Source of the DNA: an uncultured Bacteroidales bacterium
GTDB lineage: Bacteria > Bacteroidota > Bacteroidia > Bacteroidales > Bacteroidaceae
Length of the DNA stretch: 32,523 nucleotides
Assembly (NCBI GenBank): GCA_937898885.1
Contig: CALDKD010000026.1
Span: 1 to 32,523 of the forward strand
Reading direction: 5' to 3'
The first letter of the stretch is position 1. Each line of letters opens with the position of its first letter. The notes beneath the pieces were generated by a model. The model did no database searches. It worked only from the letters and a program-made list of their open reading frames with translations, and was not told where the DNA came from. The translations under genes and the position numbers were made by a program. Of this stretch, positions 1 through 7,469 are shown in pieces.

Positions 1-2
1 AG

Positions 3-62
3 CCGATAGTGAAGGCTGTCCTGAAAGGGATGGGCATCACTGACCGGTGGCGGGACAGATAA
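3..62 (+). CDS. Possible 3' end of a truncated gene at the window edge
   Basis: One frame is open from the first bases to a TAA at 60-62 and encodes 19 residues ending in GITDRWRDR. The basic and hydrophobic mix looks like a real C-terminus, but the fragment is too short to assign to a family. The rest of the gene lies left of the window. It would be transcribed toward the CPBP protease gene, which lies on the opposite strand. Confidence 0.3.
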   Translation, partial: PIVKAVLKGMGITDRWRDR

Positions 63-213
63 CGGCTGACCGCTGAGTAAACATATAGAGGCTGCCCTGA
101 TGGACGGAACGGAGAGGCTTTTTGAAAAAGCGTACCGATTCGCCCAGGGGACATTATTGTCCATTAGCCACAATGGAACAGTGCTCTAATGTGAACGATA
201 AAGGGAGTTTGTC
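63..213. other. Intergenic stretch without a recognisable gene
   Basis: About 150 bp between the possible gene tail and the minus-strand protease gene. It holds only a 29-codon ATG frame (100-189) with no family resemblance. A weak imperfect inverted repeat (AAAGGGAGT / ACTCCTTT, about 200-225) overlaps the protease stop codon and could act as a poor terminator. No promoter consensus was seen. Confidence 0.4.
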
Positions 214-1002
214 TCATACTCCTTTCCTTGACAAGAAGAGATAGGCACCGAAGGCCGCAAAGATGATGCTGGCAATGAGAACTTTGATATCAGGAATCAT
301 AATGACCGGTAGATGAGACATCTTTATTTCGCCTAAATCAAGCCAGCAATAGATCGCCAGAAGGGTGGCCATAAGATTATTGCCAGCGTGAAGTGCCGCA
401 CTGTACCAGATGTTTCGAGAGAAAATAAACACTAATCCAAAGGCGAATGCCCCGAATGCAGATCCAGCGAAGTTGCGAACGTGAAGTATACCGAATAACA
501 ATGCCATCACAATGCAGACAACAACTTGGGCACCTCGTCTTCTGAAAGGAGAGACTGCCATCTGTCTGAAGCATAGTTCCTCGAGCACTGGTGCAAGCAG
601 CACTGCGTGAATGCTGCTGAAAAGGTCCCCACGCAGTTCCTCGGCCGAATAGGTTAAAGGTTCCATCTGCAAGTTGTTGGAGAGTGAGGCAAGGCTATAA
701 ACGATGTATTCCTGAACAAGGAAGAACAGTGGAGCAATCAGTAATATCCCAGCAATGATTTTGAAGTTCGGTCGCTTTGGTGGAAATTCAGCAGCCTCCG
801 AGAAAACCTTCGGCTCAACATTGAATCCGATATAATAAGTGAGTACTATTGCTACCAATGTCAGCAGCCAGGATAGCATTTCTCCACTGACACTCTGCCC
901 TTCATCTGGCATCGGTAATGACGTTGCATATATCAGCGAAAAACCAACTGCCGTAGCAATGATTGGCATCAAAGGCTTCAAGACTTTGGGGAATATGCTC
1001 AT
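214..1002 (-). CDS. CPBP family intramembrane glutamic endopeptidase (CAAX protease/Abi type)
   Basis: This 262-residue polytopic membrane protein carries the CPBP (Abi, Rce1-like) signature: EELCFR (EExxxR) in a hydrophobic segment, then FGILHV with the second-motif histidine, then HAGNN (HxxxN). These supply the glutamate and histidines of the intramembrane active site in characterised family members. About seven or eight hydrophobic segments are visible and the length is usual. In bacteria such proteins process or protect peptides, or are of unknown function; the substrate here cannot be told. It is the last gene of the minus-strand cluster and starts 24 nt after the DUF4491 gene. A copy of a 12-bp repeat (1018-1029) lies just upstream of its start. 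Confidence 0.85.
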   Translation of the reverse strand: MSIFPKVLKPLMPIIATAVGFSLIYATSLPMPDEGQSVSGEMLSWLLTLVAIVLTYYIGFNVEPKVFSEAAEFPPKRPNFKIIAGILLIAPLFFLVQEYIVYSLASLSNNLQMEPLTYSAEELRGDLFSSIHAVLLAPVLEELCFRQMAVSPFRRRGAQVVVCIVMALLFGILHVRNFAGSAFGAFAFGLVFIFSRNIWYSAALHAGNNLMATLLAIYCWLDLGEIKMSHLPVIMIPDIKVLIASIIFAAFGAYLFLSRKGV

Positions 1003-1017
1003 TTCTTCAATAGTGCA

Positions 1018-1029
1018 AATTGCAATTTA
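1018..1029. repeat. 12-bp intergenic repeat, copy 1 (AATTGCAATTTA)
   Basis: The motif AATTGCAATTTA contains the perfect 10-bp palindrome AATTGCAATT. It sits between the DUF4491 and CPBP genes and includes the DUF4491 stop codon. An identical 12-mer occurs at 1309-1320, just before the next gene of the cluster. Its function is unknown and it may be chance in an AT-rich gap. Confidence 0.45.
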
Positions 1030-1308
1030 CTTTTTCTTGGGATTTGATGGGAACCAGCCTTTGGCTACCCTCTTTTCTTGTTGAAACAGTTCCAGTATCG
1101 ACCAGAAACAGCTGAAACCTATGACGCCCAATATCGCCGAAAATACGCCATCGGACAGAAGCGATGCAATGCAGAATCCCAGTCCGACAACTGCGAACAG
1201 CCACCAGCATCCCTTACCCCAATAATATTCAGCTTTGATTACAATAGGATGGAATAATCCTATTATCAAGAATGCGGATGCACCAAGTATGATTCCTGTC
1301 CAGTCCAT
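1027..1308 (-). CDS. DUF4491 family small membrane protein
   Basis: This 93-residue protein has three hydrophobic segments and a basic tail ending in GWFPSNPKKK. The N-terminal pattern IIGLFHPIVIKAEYYWG followed by CWWLF, and the Trp/Lys-rich C-terminus, match my recollection of DUF4491, an uncharacterised Bacteroidetes inner-membrane family. The ATG at 1306-1308 follows the nitroreductase stop by 14 nt. No enzymatic motif is visible. It lies in a cluster with a nitroreductase-fold protein and a CPBP protease, which does not reveal its role. Confidence 0.75.
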   Translation of the reverse strand: MDWTGIILGASAFLIIGLFHPIVIKAEYYWGKGCWWLFAVVGLGFCIASLLSDGVFSAILGVIGFSCFWSILELFQQEKRVAKGWFPSNPKKK

Positions 1309-1320
1309 AATTGCAATTTA
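1309..1320. repeat. 12-bp intergenic repeat, copy 2 (AATTGCAATTTA)
   Basis: Identical to 1018-1029. On the transcribed minus strand it directly abuts the ATG of the DUF4491 gene, so any transcript carries TAAATTGCAATT immediately before the start codon. It occupies the position of a ribosome binding site but does not look like one. Confidence 0.45.
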
Positions 1321-1322
1321 TC

Positions 1323-2015
1323 TTATTCCCATTCGAAGTTGTCTTTATCGGCACCTATCTCGAAATGCAACTTTGCTATGCCAAGGTCCATCTGGGTGTA
1401 ACCGACAAGGGACGTGCTTCTTTTTGCCAGGACCTTCGGTTTCTTGCTTTCACCATCGAATCCCACATACTCGAAATGGAACTTCTGCTGATTGACGGCG
1501 GTAGGGGTGAACAAGGCTGCCCTAACGCCGTCGTTGAACCAGCGTGGAGTGATGTCGCTGGCGTTACTTACTTCTTTTGACGACTTAATCTTGTGCGAGA
1601 CACCCTGATTCTCACCATAGCCGATAGATATGACACAGGCAACCTTCTCACCTTCATCCAGTACGAAAGCGCCCGGGGTCTTGCTATAGCTCACGCCGAC
1701 CCAGCAGGTGTTGAGCCCCAGCGTCTGTGCAAGGAGCACAAGCTGCTCACCATAGTAGCCGACTCTTTCATCAAGGTCATCGGCTTTCTTGCCAGCCATG
1801 ACAAGGTAGTTTCGGACTCCTCTGAACTTGCCATACTTGGCCATGGCGCAAAGGAAGGCTTTCGGCTCATCGAGCACGAGCTGGACGTGAAGGCCGGCAA
1901 CTGCATTGACCTCATCAATCTTCTGCTGAAGGGTGGCCAGCGTATCACCGGTTATTGGCTGGTCTGTATAAGCCCGGACAGAATGGCGGGCGAGTATAGC
2001 TTCTGACAGTGTCAT
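1323..2015 (-). CDS. Nitroreductase-fold protein (TM nitroreductase family, PF14512-like)
   Basis: This 230-residue protein has two halves of nitroreductase type. The N-terminus TLSEAILARHSVRAYTDQPI is the usual FMN-phosphate-binding RxSxRxY start. A later segment, YYGEQLVLLAQTLGLNTCWVG, is the classical family helix and strand. The second half contains NDGVRAALFTPTAVNQQ, resembling the RRSPSAxNxQ pattern, which suggests the fused two-repeat form of the TM1586-type family. The likely activity is FMN-dependent NAD(P)H oxidoreduction with unknown substrate. It is translationally coupled to the upstream recombinase-like gene by a 4-nt stop/start overlap (2012-2015), so the two are co-expressed. 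Confidence 0.82.
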   Translation of the reverse strand: MTLSEAILARHSVRAYTDQPITGDTLATLQQKIDEVNAVAGLHVQLVLDEPKAFLCAMAKYGKFRGVRNYLVMAGKKADDLDERVGYYGEQLVLLAQTLGLNTCWVGVSYSKTPGAFVLDEGEKVACVISIGYGENQGVSHKIKSSKEVSNASDITPRWFNDGVRAALFTPTAVNQQKFHFEYVGFDGESKKPKVLAKRSTSLVGYTQMDLGIAKLHFEIGADKDNFEWE

Positions 2016-2626
2016 TTCTTGTTACGTTTCTTAATCGGTCCTTGATGAGGGCCGCGGTTCAGTTCAACGCCATTGCGGGCAAGGACGCGGAATACACTGG
2101 TTCTGCTTCTGTAACCGCTGGCTTTCCAGATATCATCGATGGAAACTCCCGAACTGTACATCTTGACTATGGACATTTCCCGGTACAATCTCAGCTTTGA
2201 CTTGATGGCTCTCGGTGCAGTGCTCTGTTTCTTCTTTGAGCGGACAGCACGCCGCCTGAGTGCTGCTGCTTCAGAAGACATGTTTCCTATTGTAGAAAGG
2301 ACATCTGCTATTGTGGTGTACGGAAACAGTCTGCCTTCCGAATCTATCTCGTCATGGATGCTGATGATACGGAGACCATACTGGTTGCAGAGATCCAGAA
2401 AGGCTCCAAGTTCACGAGTGCCACGCATGGCTTTGCTGAACTTGCTGATGACGATGGTGTCATTATGGGCGCAATTGCCGAGCAGCATTCGCCACTGCGG
2501 ACGCAGTTTCTCCTGTGTCTCGGCTTCCTCGATGATGGTCTCACAGCCGAAATCCTTCATCCATTTCCTGTCCTGCTCAAGGTTCTTGAACTTGTCTGAG
2601 CAGAAGATATAACCTGTTGTTGACAT
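2012..2626 (-). CDS. Degenerate serine-recombinase (resolvase/invertase-like) protein with C-terminal HTH
   Basis: The 204 residues begin GYIFCSDKFKNLEQD, which aligns with the resolvase start Y-x-R-V-S-x-x-x-Q-x-x-x-x-Q. Ser10, the nucleophile position, is kept, but the neighbouring catalytic Arg8 is Phe. The second catalytic motif (usually LDRLGR) reads FSKAMR: the last Arg is kept, while the Asp and first Arg are Ser and Lys. The C-terminal part (about 150-195) looks like a Hin-type helix-turn-helix (MYSSGVSIDDI then SRTSVFRVLARNG). It may be a DNA-binding regulator derived from a recombinase rather than an active enzyme. It heads the minus-strand cluster, and no invertible segment or inverted-repeat crossover site was found beside it. 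Confidence 0.7.
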   Translation of the reverse strand: MSTTGYIFCSDKFKNLEQDRKWMKDFGCETIIEEAETQEKLRPQWRMLLGNCAHNDTIVISKFSKAMRGTRELGAFLDLCNQYGLRIISIHDEIDSEGRLFPYTTIADVLSTIGNMSSEAAALRRRAVRSKKKQSTAPRAIKSKLRLYREMSIVKMYSSGVSIDDIWKASGYRSRTSVFRVLARNGVELNRGPHQGPIKKRNKK

Positions 2627-2648
2627 TTGCTTATTGATGAATTCGCAG

Positions 2649-2656
2649 CAAAGGTA
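2649..2656 (-). promoter_or_regulatory. Bacteroidetes -7 promoter box for the recombinase-like/nitroreductase cluster
   Basis: The minus strand reads TACCTTTG, a perfect TAnnTTTG box, 22 nt upstream of the ATG at 2624-2626. A good TTTG -33 element at the usual distance is not seen. The leader would be about 18 nt. Confidence 0.5.
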
Positions 2657-2705
2657 CTCATTATTGTCAATTCGTGTTTATCACGCATCTACCGTAGTCG
2701 TGGAT

Positions 2706-4181
2706 TTATTTTCCCCTCTTTACGATGCGGGCAAACCGGCGGGCGGAGATGCGGACCGGCTCGGTGGTGAGTTCGGGAACGTTGTATGAGCAGAGCCTGA
2801 GGGTGTTGGAGAGTGGGTTGCGCTGGGGTACGGTGAAAGGTTTGGAGAAGGTTCCGTCGGGCTGCAGGTGCGAAAGGTACATCCTTGTGAAGGCACCATC
2901 TTCCCGGCGGCTGCTGAAGAGTATCCAACGGCCATCGTGAGACCAGGAGTGGTAGCTTTCGGAATAGTTGCTGTTCAGCTCACTCAGAGGTCTCATTGTG
3001 CTGTCGCAGAGGCTCATCATCCATAGGTCGGCATCGTTATGCCATATCTGAAACACTCCGTAGCTGCCTTTTGCCATCATAAGGTATCTGCCATCGGGCG
3101 ATACTCTGGGCAGGGTAACGCTGGCGCTGTCGGCCGATGCCTTGTAGAGCAGTTGGGCCGGCCCCCATTCTCTTGTGGCAGGATTGAAGGTTTTTGAGTA
3201 GAGGTCGTATCGGATGGTGTTGTAAAGAGCCGCAATATCGCCTCCCTCCATTATCTCATGGCCTATGCGGGCGGACACATAGTAGAGCATTGTGCCGTCG
3301 GGCGACCACGTGGGGAAGCACTCCAGCTGGTCAGGTTCGTCTTGAATGGTGCTGATGTCGCCGCTCTCCACATCGTAAAGAATAAGGTTGCTCTCCACAT
3401 CGAACACCTCTATGTGGTTGGGGCTGGCGGTGTGGAATGACTGTTGGGTGTTGTTGGTGGAGTATGCTATGAGCGGCAATGTGGGATGCCAGGCGGGATA
3501 GACGCCGGCTGAGATTCCGTTATCGGCGCGGATGTCGGTTATGCGGGGCTTGCCATCGGTTACAAGTACTGTGCCTCCTTTGTACTGGCGGGTGTGGAAC
3601 TGCATGTTGTCAGTCTTGTAATTCTGAAAGCTGTGGCAGTTGACGCACTGGCCAAGTCCTTTGGGAGGTCTCTGAACAAGGGTGTTGCTGTAGAATGTCT
3701 TCTCGCGGAAGCTGCTCAGGTCGCGTTGTGCCAGTGATATCTCCTCGTATTGCTGGAAGGATGGCGGAATAAGCCTGTATGACACATATCTGTCAATGCT
3801 GTCTGTAGTCCGCATGGAGAACGGAGTAAATGAGCGCCATTCACCATTGGTGTATGTGCTGATGCTGAATGCCAGACTGTCTGCCTTGTGAAGCAGCTTC
3901 CTCCACTTGCGGGCCGGTATCCTGACCGTCTTACCGTGGATGCTGATGCTTTTGTCTCCTGCCGTTATTGTGGTGAGATATCTTTGCGCAGGCTCCTCAA
4001 TCCTGAAGTTCATAGGGGCTATGTTGGCAGGAATCTCAATGTCGGTGTAATCCGGATATATGTGTGGCGTTCCTTCGCAGTGACCGCTGCCGGTGTGCGG
4101 GCGGCTGCATCCAGCGCTTGCTATGGCAAGCATCATCAGGACTGTCAGTACGATGATATCTCTTTTGCCTTTGCTCATCAT
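2706..4181 (-). CDS. TolB-like PD40 beta-propeller lipoprotein with a c-type heme motif (copy A)
   Basis: This 491-residue protein has a hydrophobic signal ending ASAGC, a fair lipoprotein site, so it is probably an envelope lipoprotein. The middle and C-terminal parts contain WD40-like/PD40 repeats, for example FPTWSPDGTMLYYVS, PRVSPDGRYLMMAKG and YHSWSHDGRWILFSS, which build a TolB-type propeller. Before the blades lies CVNCH (Cys179, Cys182, His183; bases 3633-3647), the c-type heme attachment pattern. It is followed by the conserved stretch NYKTDNMQFH, which offers Met193 or His196 as possible axial ligands. The gene overlaps the upstream DUF6057 gene by 4 nt and is paralogous along its length to the gene at 5985-7469. 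Heme binding and electron transfer are inferred, not shown. Confidence 0.8.
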   Translation of the reverse strand: MMSKGKRDIIVLTVLMMLAIASAGCSRPHTGSGHCEGTPHIYPDYTDIEIPANIAPMNFRIEEPAQRYLTTITAGDKSISIHGKTVRIPARKWRKLLHKADSLAFSISTYTNGEWRSFTPFSMRTTDSIDRYVSYRLIPPSFQQYEEISLAQRDLSSFREKTFYSNTLVQRPPKGLGQCVNCHSFQNYKTDNMQFHTRQYKGGTVLVTDGKPRITDIRADNGISAGVYPAWHPTLPLIAYSTNNTQQSFHTASPNHIEVFDVESNLILYDVESGDISTIQDEPDQLECFPTWSPDGTMLYYVSARIGHEIMEGGDIAALYNTIRYDLYSKTFNPATREWGPAQLLYKASADSASVTLPRVSPDGRYLMMAKGSYGVFQIWHNDADLWMMSLCDSTMRPLSELNSNYSESYHSWSHDGRWILFSSRREDGAFTRMYLSHLQPDGTFSKPFTVPQRNPLSNTLRLCSYNVPELTTEPVRISARRFARIVKRGK

Positions 4182-5977
4182 TCCTTGTATTGTAATGTCT
4201 GCCAGTAATAGTAGTATGTACGGCCAAAGTATTGTCTGAATTCGTCATCCGGCTCTCTCATATCGCGGTTCCGCTCCAGATACTTCCTGTATGCGGCGTA
4301 TGAGGCCCGCACGTCATCGTCAAACGGGAAGCGGTTGATGTTTGTGTTGTGGCTCATTCCGGCAAACAGGATAATGGCCTCCTGATAATGCGTTGGTATA
4401 TGCTCAGGGTGATTTGTGCTCAGATATTGCTGGTAGAACTCAATGAAGAGGTCTGGATTACCTTTTCTGGCAGCCAGGAAAAGCGCGACCCTCCAGTACT
4501 CCGGCGATGCATCCTCAGGGGTGCGGTTGATGAAGTAGTCGCTCAGAAACTCCTCCAGCATAGAGAGGTCATTGTCCAGCCAGTTGTCCTGACACAATAG
4601 TGGCAGTATGTCTTTATATTCGTTGGATTGCGCTATTAGTTCCGGATTCTTCGTAAGTGATAGTTGCCTGTCGGCCCATTTCCTGTAAAACAGCGTGTTG
4701 CCCAGAATGGAGAGGAACTTGCGTGCTGTATCCAGGTTCCCGGACAGCAGGGATGCGCGTGCCGCATATCTCAGGCTGCTGTAGCTCCATCCTGTCTCGG
4801 CGTGTGTCTCAAAGCACCAGCGGTAGCAGTAATTGGGCAGTCCGTAATGAAGGTAGAACTGCCTACCGGCCTGAATGGTGAGTGGAATTCTGACTGCGCT
4901 CTTCTGTTCGCGACTGCCATCCCTGAGTGTGAACGCCTGGTCTCCCTCCAGTCCCTGCTTGATGAGTGCCAGGTCCTTATACATTACCATAAGGCGCGTG
5001 GGCTCAATCCATCTCCATCTGGAGGTGTTGTGATAAATGCGCGTTATCTTGTTCCAACGGGCCTGCTCAAACGCTCTCTCCATCCTAAGCTCCGCATTGA
5101 GGCACTGGTCCTTGCACCAGAAGAAAAACAGGAACAGGGCAATAGCGGCCAATGTAATCGGTGTCCTTTCCTTATTATTGCCTTTTTTCAGCAGATGGGC
5201 TATGACAGGCGCGATGACATACCACAGCGCAAGCAGCACGTAAGGGATGTAGTACAAGATGCCGCTGCCTTTCGGAAATTCCGGAAACATTGCCAGCCAG
5301 CCGTTCAGCGGCCGGAATGTACCCAGTATCAGATACCAGATGAATGGTGTGGCGGCTACGGCTGTGACTGTCAGGCTGATGGTTCCGGTTCTTGTGCGTC
5401 TGCTCTCATTGACGGTCAGATATACTCCCGATGACAATGTACCTATCAATGCAAAGAAACCCAGCAGCGGGTATGCGGCTAATGTCCAGAGTGCCTGCCA
5501 GAGATGCCTCTTGCCATTGCCATTCAGCCTGCGGGTGACATCTGTGGCGAGTGTCGCTCCAATCACCCCAAGGGCCGGCGCGAATGCTATGCCAGTGTAT
5601 TTCAGCTTGAATGCCATATATCCCAGATGCACTAAGGCTGCGGTAAGCAGAGCCATTGGGATAAGCTGGAGGGCACGGTGACTCTCAGGTATGCCAAAAA
5701 CCTTGCTGCTGTAACAGGATGCGGCGGTATATGTCAGCGCCAGGAGCAAGGCTCCAAGGCAAGGCAGATGCAGGAACTGGGTCAGGAATGATGCGGTATA
5801 TGCCAGAAGGCCTCCTGGCAGAGATAGCTTCTGCACAAGAGAATCTGCGGTGAAAAGGAAAAGATCCCTGCTCTCAAGATGGGATATCAGTCCGTTTGAG
5901 AATACAGCCAGTCCTGCCCATAAAACAGCAGCCGGTATAAGAAACCACAGACTGTCGCGCTGTCTCGGATGTGCCAT
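4178..5977 (-). CDS. DUF6057 family polytopic membrane protein (copy A)
   Basis: This 599-residue protein has about nine or ten transmembrane segments in the first 300 residues. A largely soluble C-terminal half follows, rich in aromatic and helical segments resembling TPR-type repeats (AARASLLSGNLDTARKFLSI, then TLFYRKWADRQ). Shared landmarks with the paralog at 7466-9325 are LFLFT/LFLYT, GGLLAY/GGLLTY followed by FLTQFLHLP, HYGLPNY/YYGLPGY, and NTLFYRKWA/HTLFYRKWA. I recognise the family as DUF6057, of unknown function. It starts 7 nt after the stop of the copy-B propeller gene and overlaps its own propeller partner by 4 nt, so the four genes form one transcript and the pair probably works as a complex. 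Confidence 0.75.
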   Translation of the reverse strand: MAHPRQRDSLWFLIPAAVLWAGLAVFSNGLISHLESRDLFLFTADSLVQKLSLPGGLLAYTASFLTQFLHLPCLGALLLALTYTAASCYSSKVFGIPESHRALQLIPMALLTAALVHLGYMAFKLKYTGIAFAPALGVIGATLATDVTRRLNGNGKRHLWQALWTLAAYPLLGFFALIGTLSSGVYLTVNESRRTRTGTISLTVTAVAATPFIWYLILGTFRPLNGWLAMFPEFPKGSGILYYIPYVLLALWYVIAPVIAHLLKKGNNKERTPITLAAIALFLFFFWCKDQCLNAELRMERAFEQARWNKITRIYHNTSRWRWIEPTRLMVMYKDLALIKQGLEGDQAFTLRDGSREQKSAVRIPLTIQAGRQFYLHYGLPNYCYRWCFETHAETGWSYSSLRYAARASLLSGNLDTARKFLSILGNTLFYRKWADRQLSLTKNPELIAQSNEYKDILPLLCQDNWLDNDLSMLEEFLSDYFINRTPEDASPEYWRVALFLAARKGNPDLFIEFYQQYLSTNHPEHIPTHYQEAIILFAGMSHNTNINRFPFDDDVRASYAAYRKYLERNRDMREPDDEFRQYFGRTYYYYWQTLQYKE

Positions 5978-5984
5978 AATGGAG

Positions 5985-7469
5985 CTAATCTTTTGATGTT
6001 GGCCGGAAGGTTACGCCTCGCGCGTGGCTTTTGCGTATCAGTCTGCCGAACTTGTGGGCCGTGATGCCTACAGGCTCAACCGTAAACTCTGGAATGTTGT
6101 ATGACATCAACATCTCTGCGTCCCTCTCAGGGTCTTCCTGCGGGACAGGGAATGGTTTGGAGAAGTGTCCGTCATTTTCAAGGTGGGTCAGATACAGGCG
6201 GGTGTGGTTGGAATCACCGCGTCGTGAGCTGAACACCATCCATTTCCCGTTGCTTGACCAGGAGTGGTAGCTCTCAACCTCATTGCTGTTGATCTCGCTC
6301 AATGGTCTGACGGTGCCTGCCCTCAGGTCAATCATATACAGGTCTGCATCGGTATGCCAGATATGGAAGACTCCGTGTCTTGCCATTGTGAAAACCAGAT
6401 ACCGGCCGTCGGGCGATACTCTGGGCAGTGTTATGCTGCGGTTGATGGAGGATGCGTCAAGAACCATTTGCGGTTCTCCCCACTTTCCCGTATCCGGATC
6501 AAATGACTTTGAGTAGAGGTCGTAATGAAAATGGTCATAGTTCGCATAGAGGTATTCAGCTCTGTCAACTGAGTCGGGTACGGCAAGTCCGGCTGATACA
6601 TAATATAGCGTGCGTCCGTCCGGAGCCCACGCGGGGAAGCACTCAAACTGGTCAGAGTCGTTCTCGATAATGCTTACCTCGTTGTTGTCAATGTCGTAAA
6701 GAATCAGGTCGCTCTCAATGTCGAGCACCTCCACACGGTCTCTGTCTGCGGTATGAAACCTTTGTGTTGTATTATTGACGGAATAGGCTATGAGATTGTG
6801 CGTGGGGTGCCAGGTCGGATATACGCCGGCGGAGAGAGTGGAGTCTGTCTTCAGATTGATTTTCTGAGGCTCGCCATCTCTTACCAGAATTGTTCCGCCA
6901 TTGAAAATCCTTACGTGGAACTGCATGTTGTCGGTCTTGTAGTTACGGAAGTGATGACAGTTGACGCACTGCTCCTTGTCTCTGTCCTGTCCCATCGCAT
7001 TGCTGTAGATCAGTCTCTCGTTGAATGAGGTCAGGTCACGCTGTCTCAGACTCATTTGCCCGAAGTACTGGTATGATGGCGGAATAAGCCGGTATGACAC
7101 ATATCTGTCAATCTGGTCTGAGACTGTCATCCTGAATTCCCTGTGGCGCGTCCATTTCCCTCCGTTCTCCGTGAAGACGCATACTGAGACTGATGCCCCG
7201 TCAAGCAGTCTTCTCCATTTCCGCATCGGAATGCTCACACTGTTTCCTTTTGCGATATACTGATATGTTCCGTTGCTGAATACCGTGACACACTTGTCCG
7301 CACCGGATACGTTAAAGCACAATGGGGCTATGTTGCGGGGGATGACAGTCTCTGAGTAGTCCGGCGCCATATCAGGCAGGGCGTCGGAAAGAGTCGCGTT
7401 GTGGGGAATCCTGCCACAACATACAACCAGTATCAGGGAAAATAGGACTGCTGCTTTTCTCATTGTCAA
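5985..7469 (-). CDS. TolB-like PD40 beta-propeller protein with a c-type heme motif (copy B)
   Basis: This 494-residue paralog of the 2706-4181 gene shares DRYVSYRLIPPS, QRDL(T/S)SF, the CVNCH heme motif (Cys168, Cys171, His172; bases 6954-6968), NYKTDNMQFH, (S)AGVYPTWHPT, LPRVSPDGRYL and SYHSWS. The N-terminus is a hydrophobic signal ending VVCCGR, so a lipid-modified cysteine is likely. The PD40 blades fill the C-terminal two thirds. Its ATG overlaps the stop of the copy-B DUF6057 gene by 4 nt. The C-terminus is about ten residues longer than copy A. The predicted location is the periplasmic face of a membrane. Redox function is inferred only from the single CxxCH, and no maturation genes or other cytochromes lie nearby. 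Confidence 0.8.
   Translation of the reverse strand: MTMRKAAVLFSLILVVCCGRIPHNATLSDALPDMAPDYSETVIPRNIAPLCFNVSGADKCVTVFSNGTYQYIAKGNSVSIPMRKWRRLLDGASVSVCVFTENGGKWTRHREFRMTVSDQIDRYVSYRLIPPSYQYFGQMSLRQRDLTSFNERLIYSNAMGQDRDKEQCVNCHHFRNYKTDNMQFHVRIFNGGTILVRDGEPQKINLKTDSTLSAGVYPTWHPTHNLIAYSVNNTTQRFHTADRDRVEVLDIESDLILYDIDNNEVSIIENDSDQFECFPAWAPDGRTLYYVSAGLAVPDSVDRAEYLYANYDHFHYDLYSKSFDPDTGKWGEPQMVLDASSINRSITLPRVSPDGRYLVFTMARHGVFHIWHTDADLYMIDLRAGTVRPLSEINSNEVESYHSWSSNGKWMVFSSRRGDSNHTRLYLTHLENDGHFSKPFPVPQEDPERDAEMLMSYNIPEFTVEPVGITAHKFGRLIRKSHARGVTFRPTSKD

Noticed and set aside
100..189. Small open frame of 29 codons beginning MDGTERLF
   Set aside because: It has no recognisable homology or promoter, and a frame this short is common by chance.
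200..225. Hairpin at the end of the CPBP gene as a terminator
   Set aside because: The stem is imperfect, overlaps the stop codon and has only a short T-run, so it is not listed as a terminator.
2012..2626. Invertible DNA segment beside the recombinase-like gene
   Set aside because: I found no pair of inverted repeats flanking a promoter nearby, and the active site looks degenerate.
4664..5434. Plus-strand open frame of 256 codons
   Set aside because: It lies entirely antisense to the DUF6057 copy-A gene, has no family features, and its composition is that of a reverse-complement shadow.
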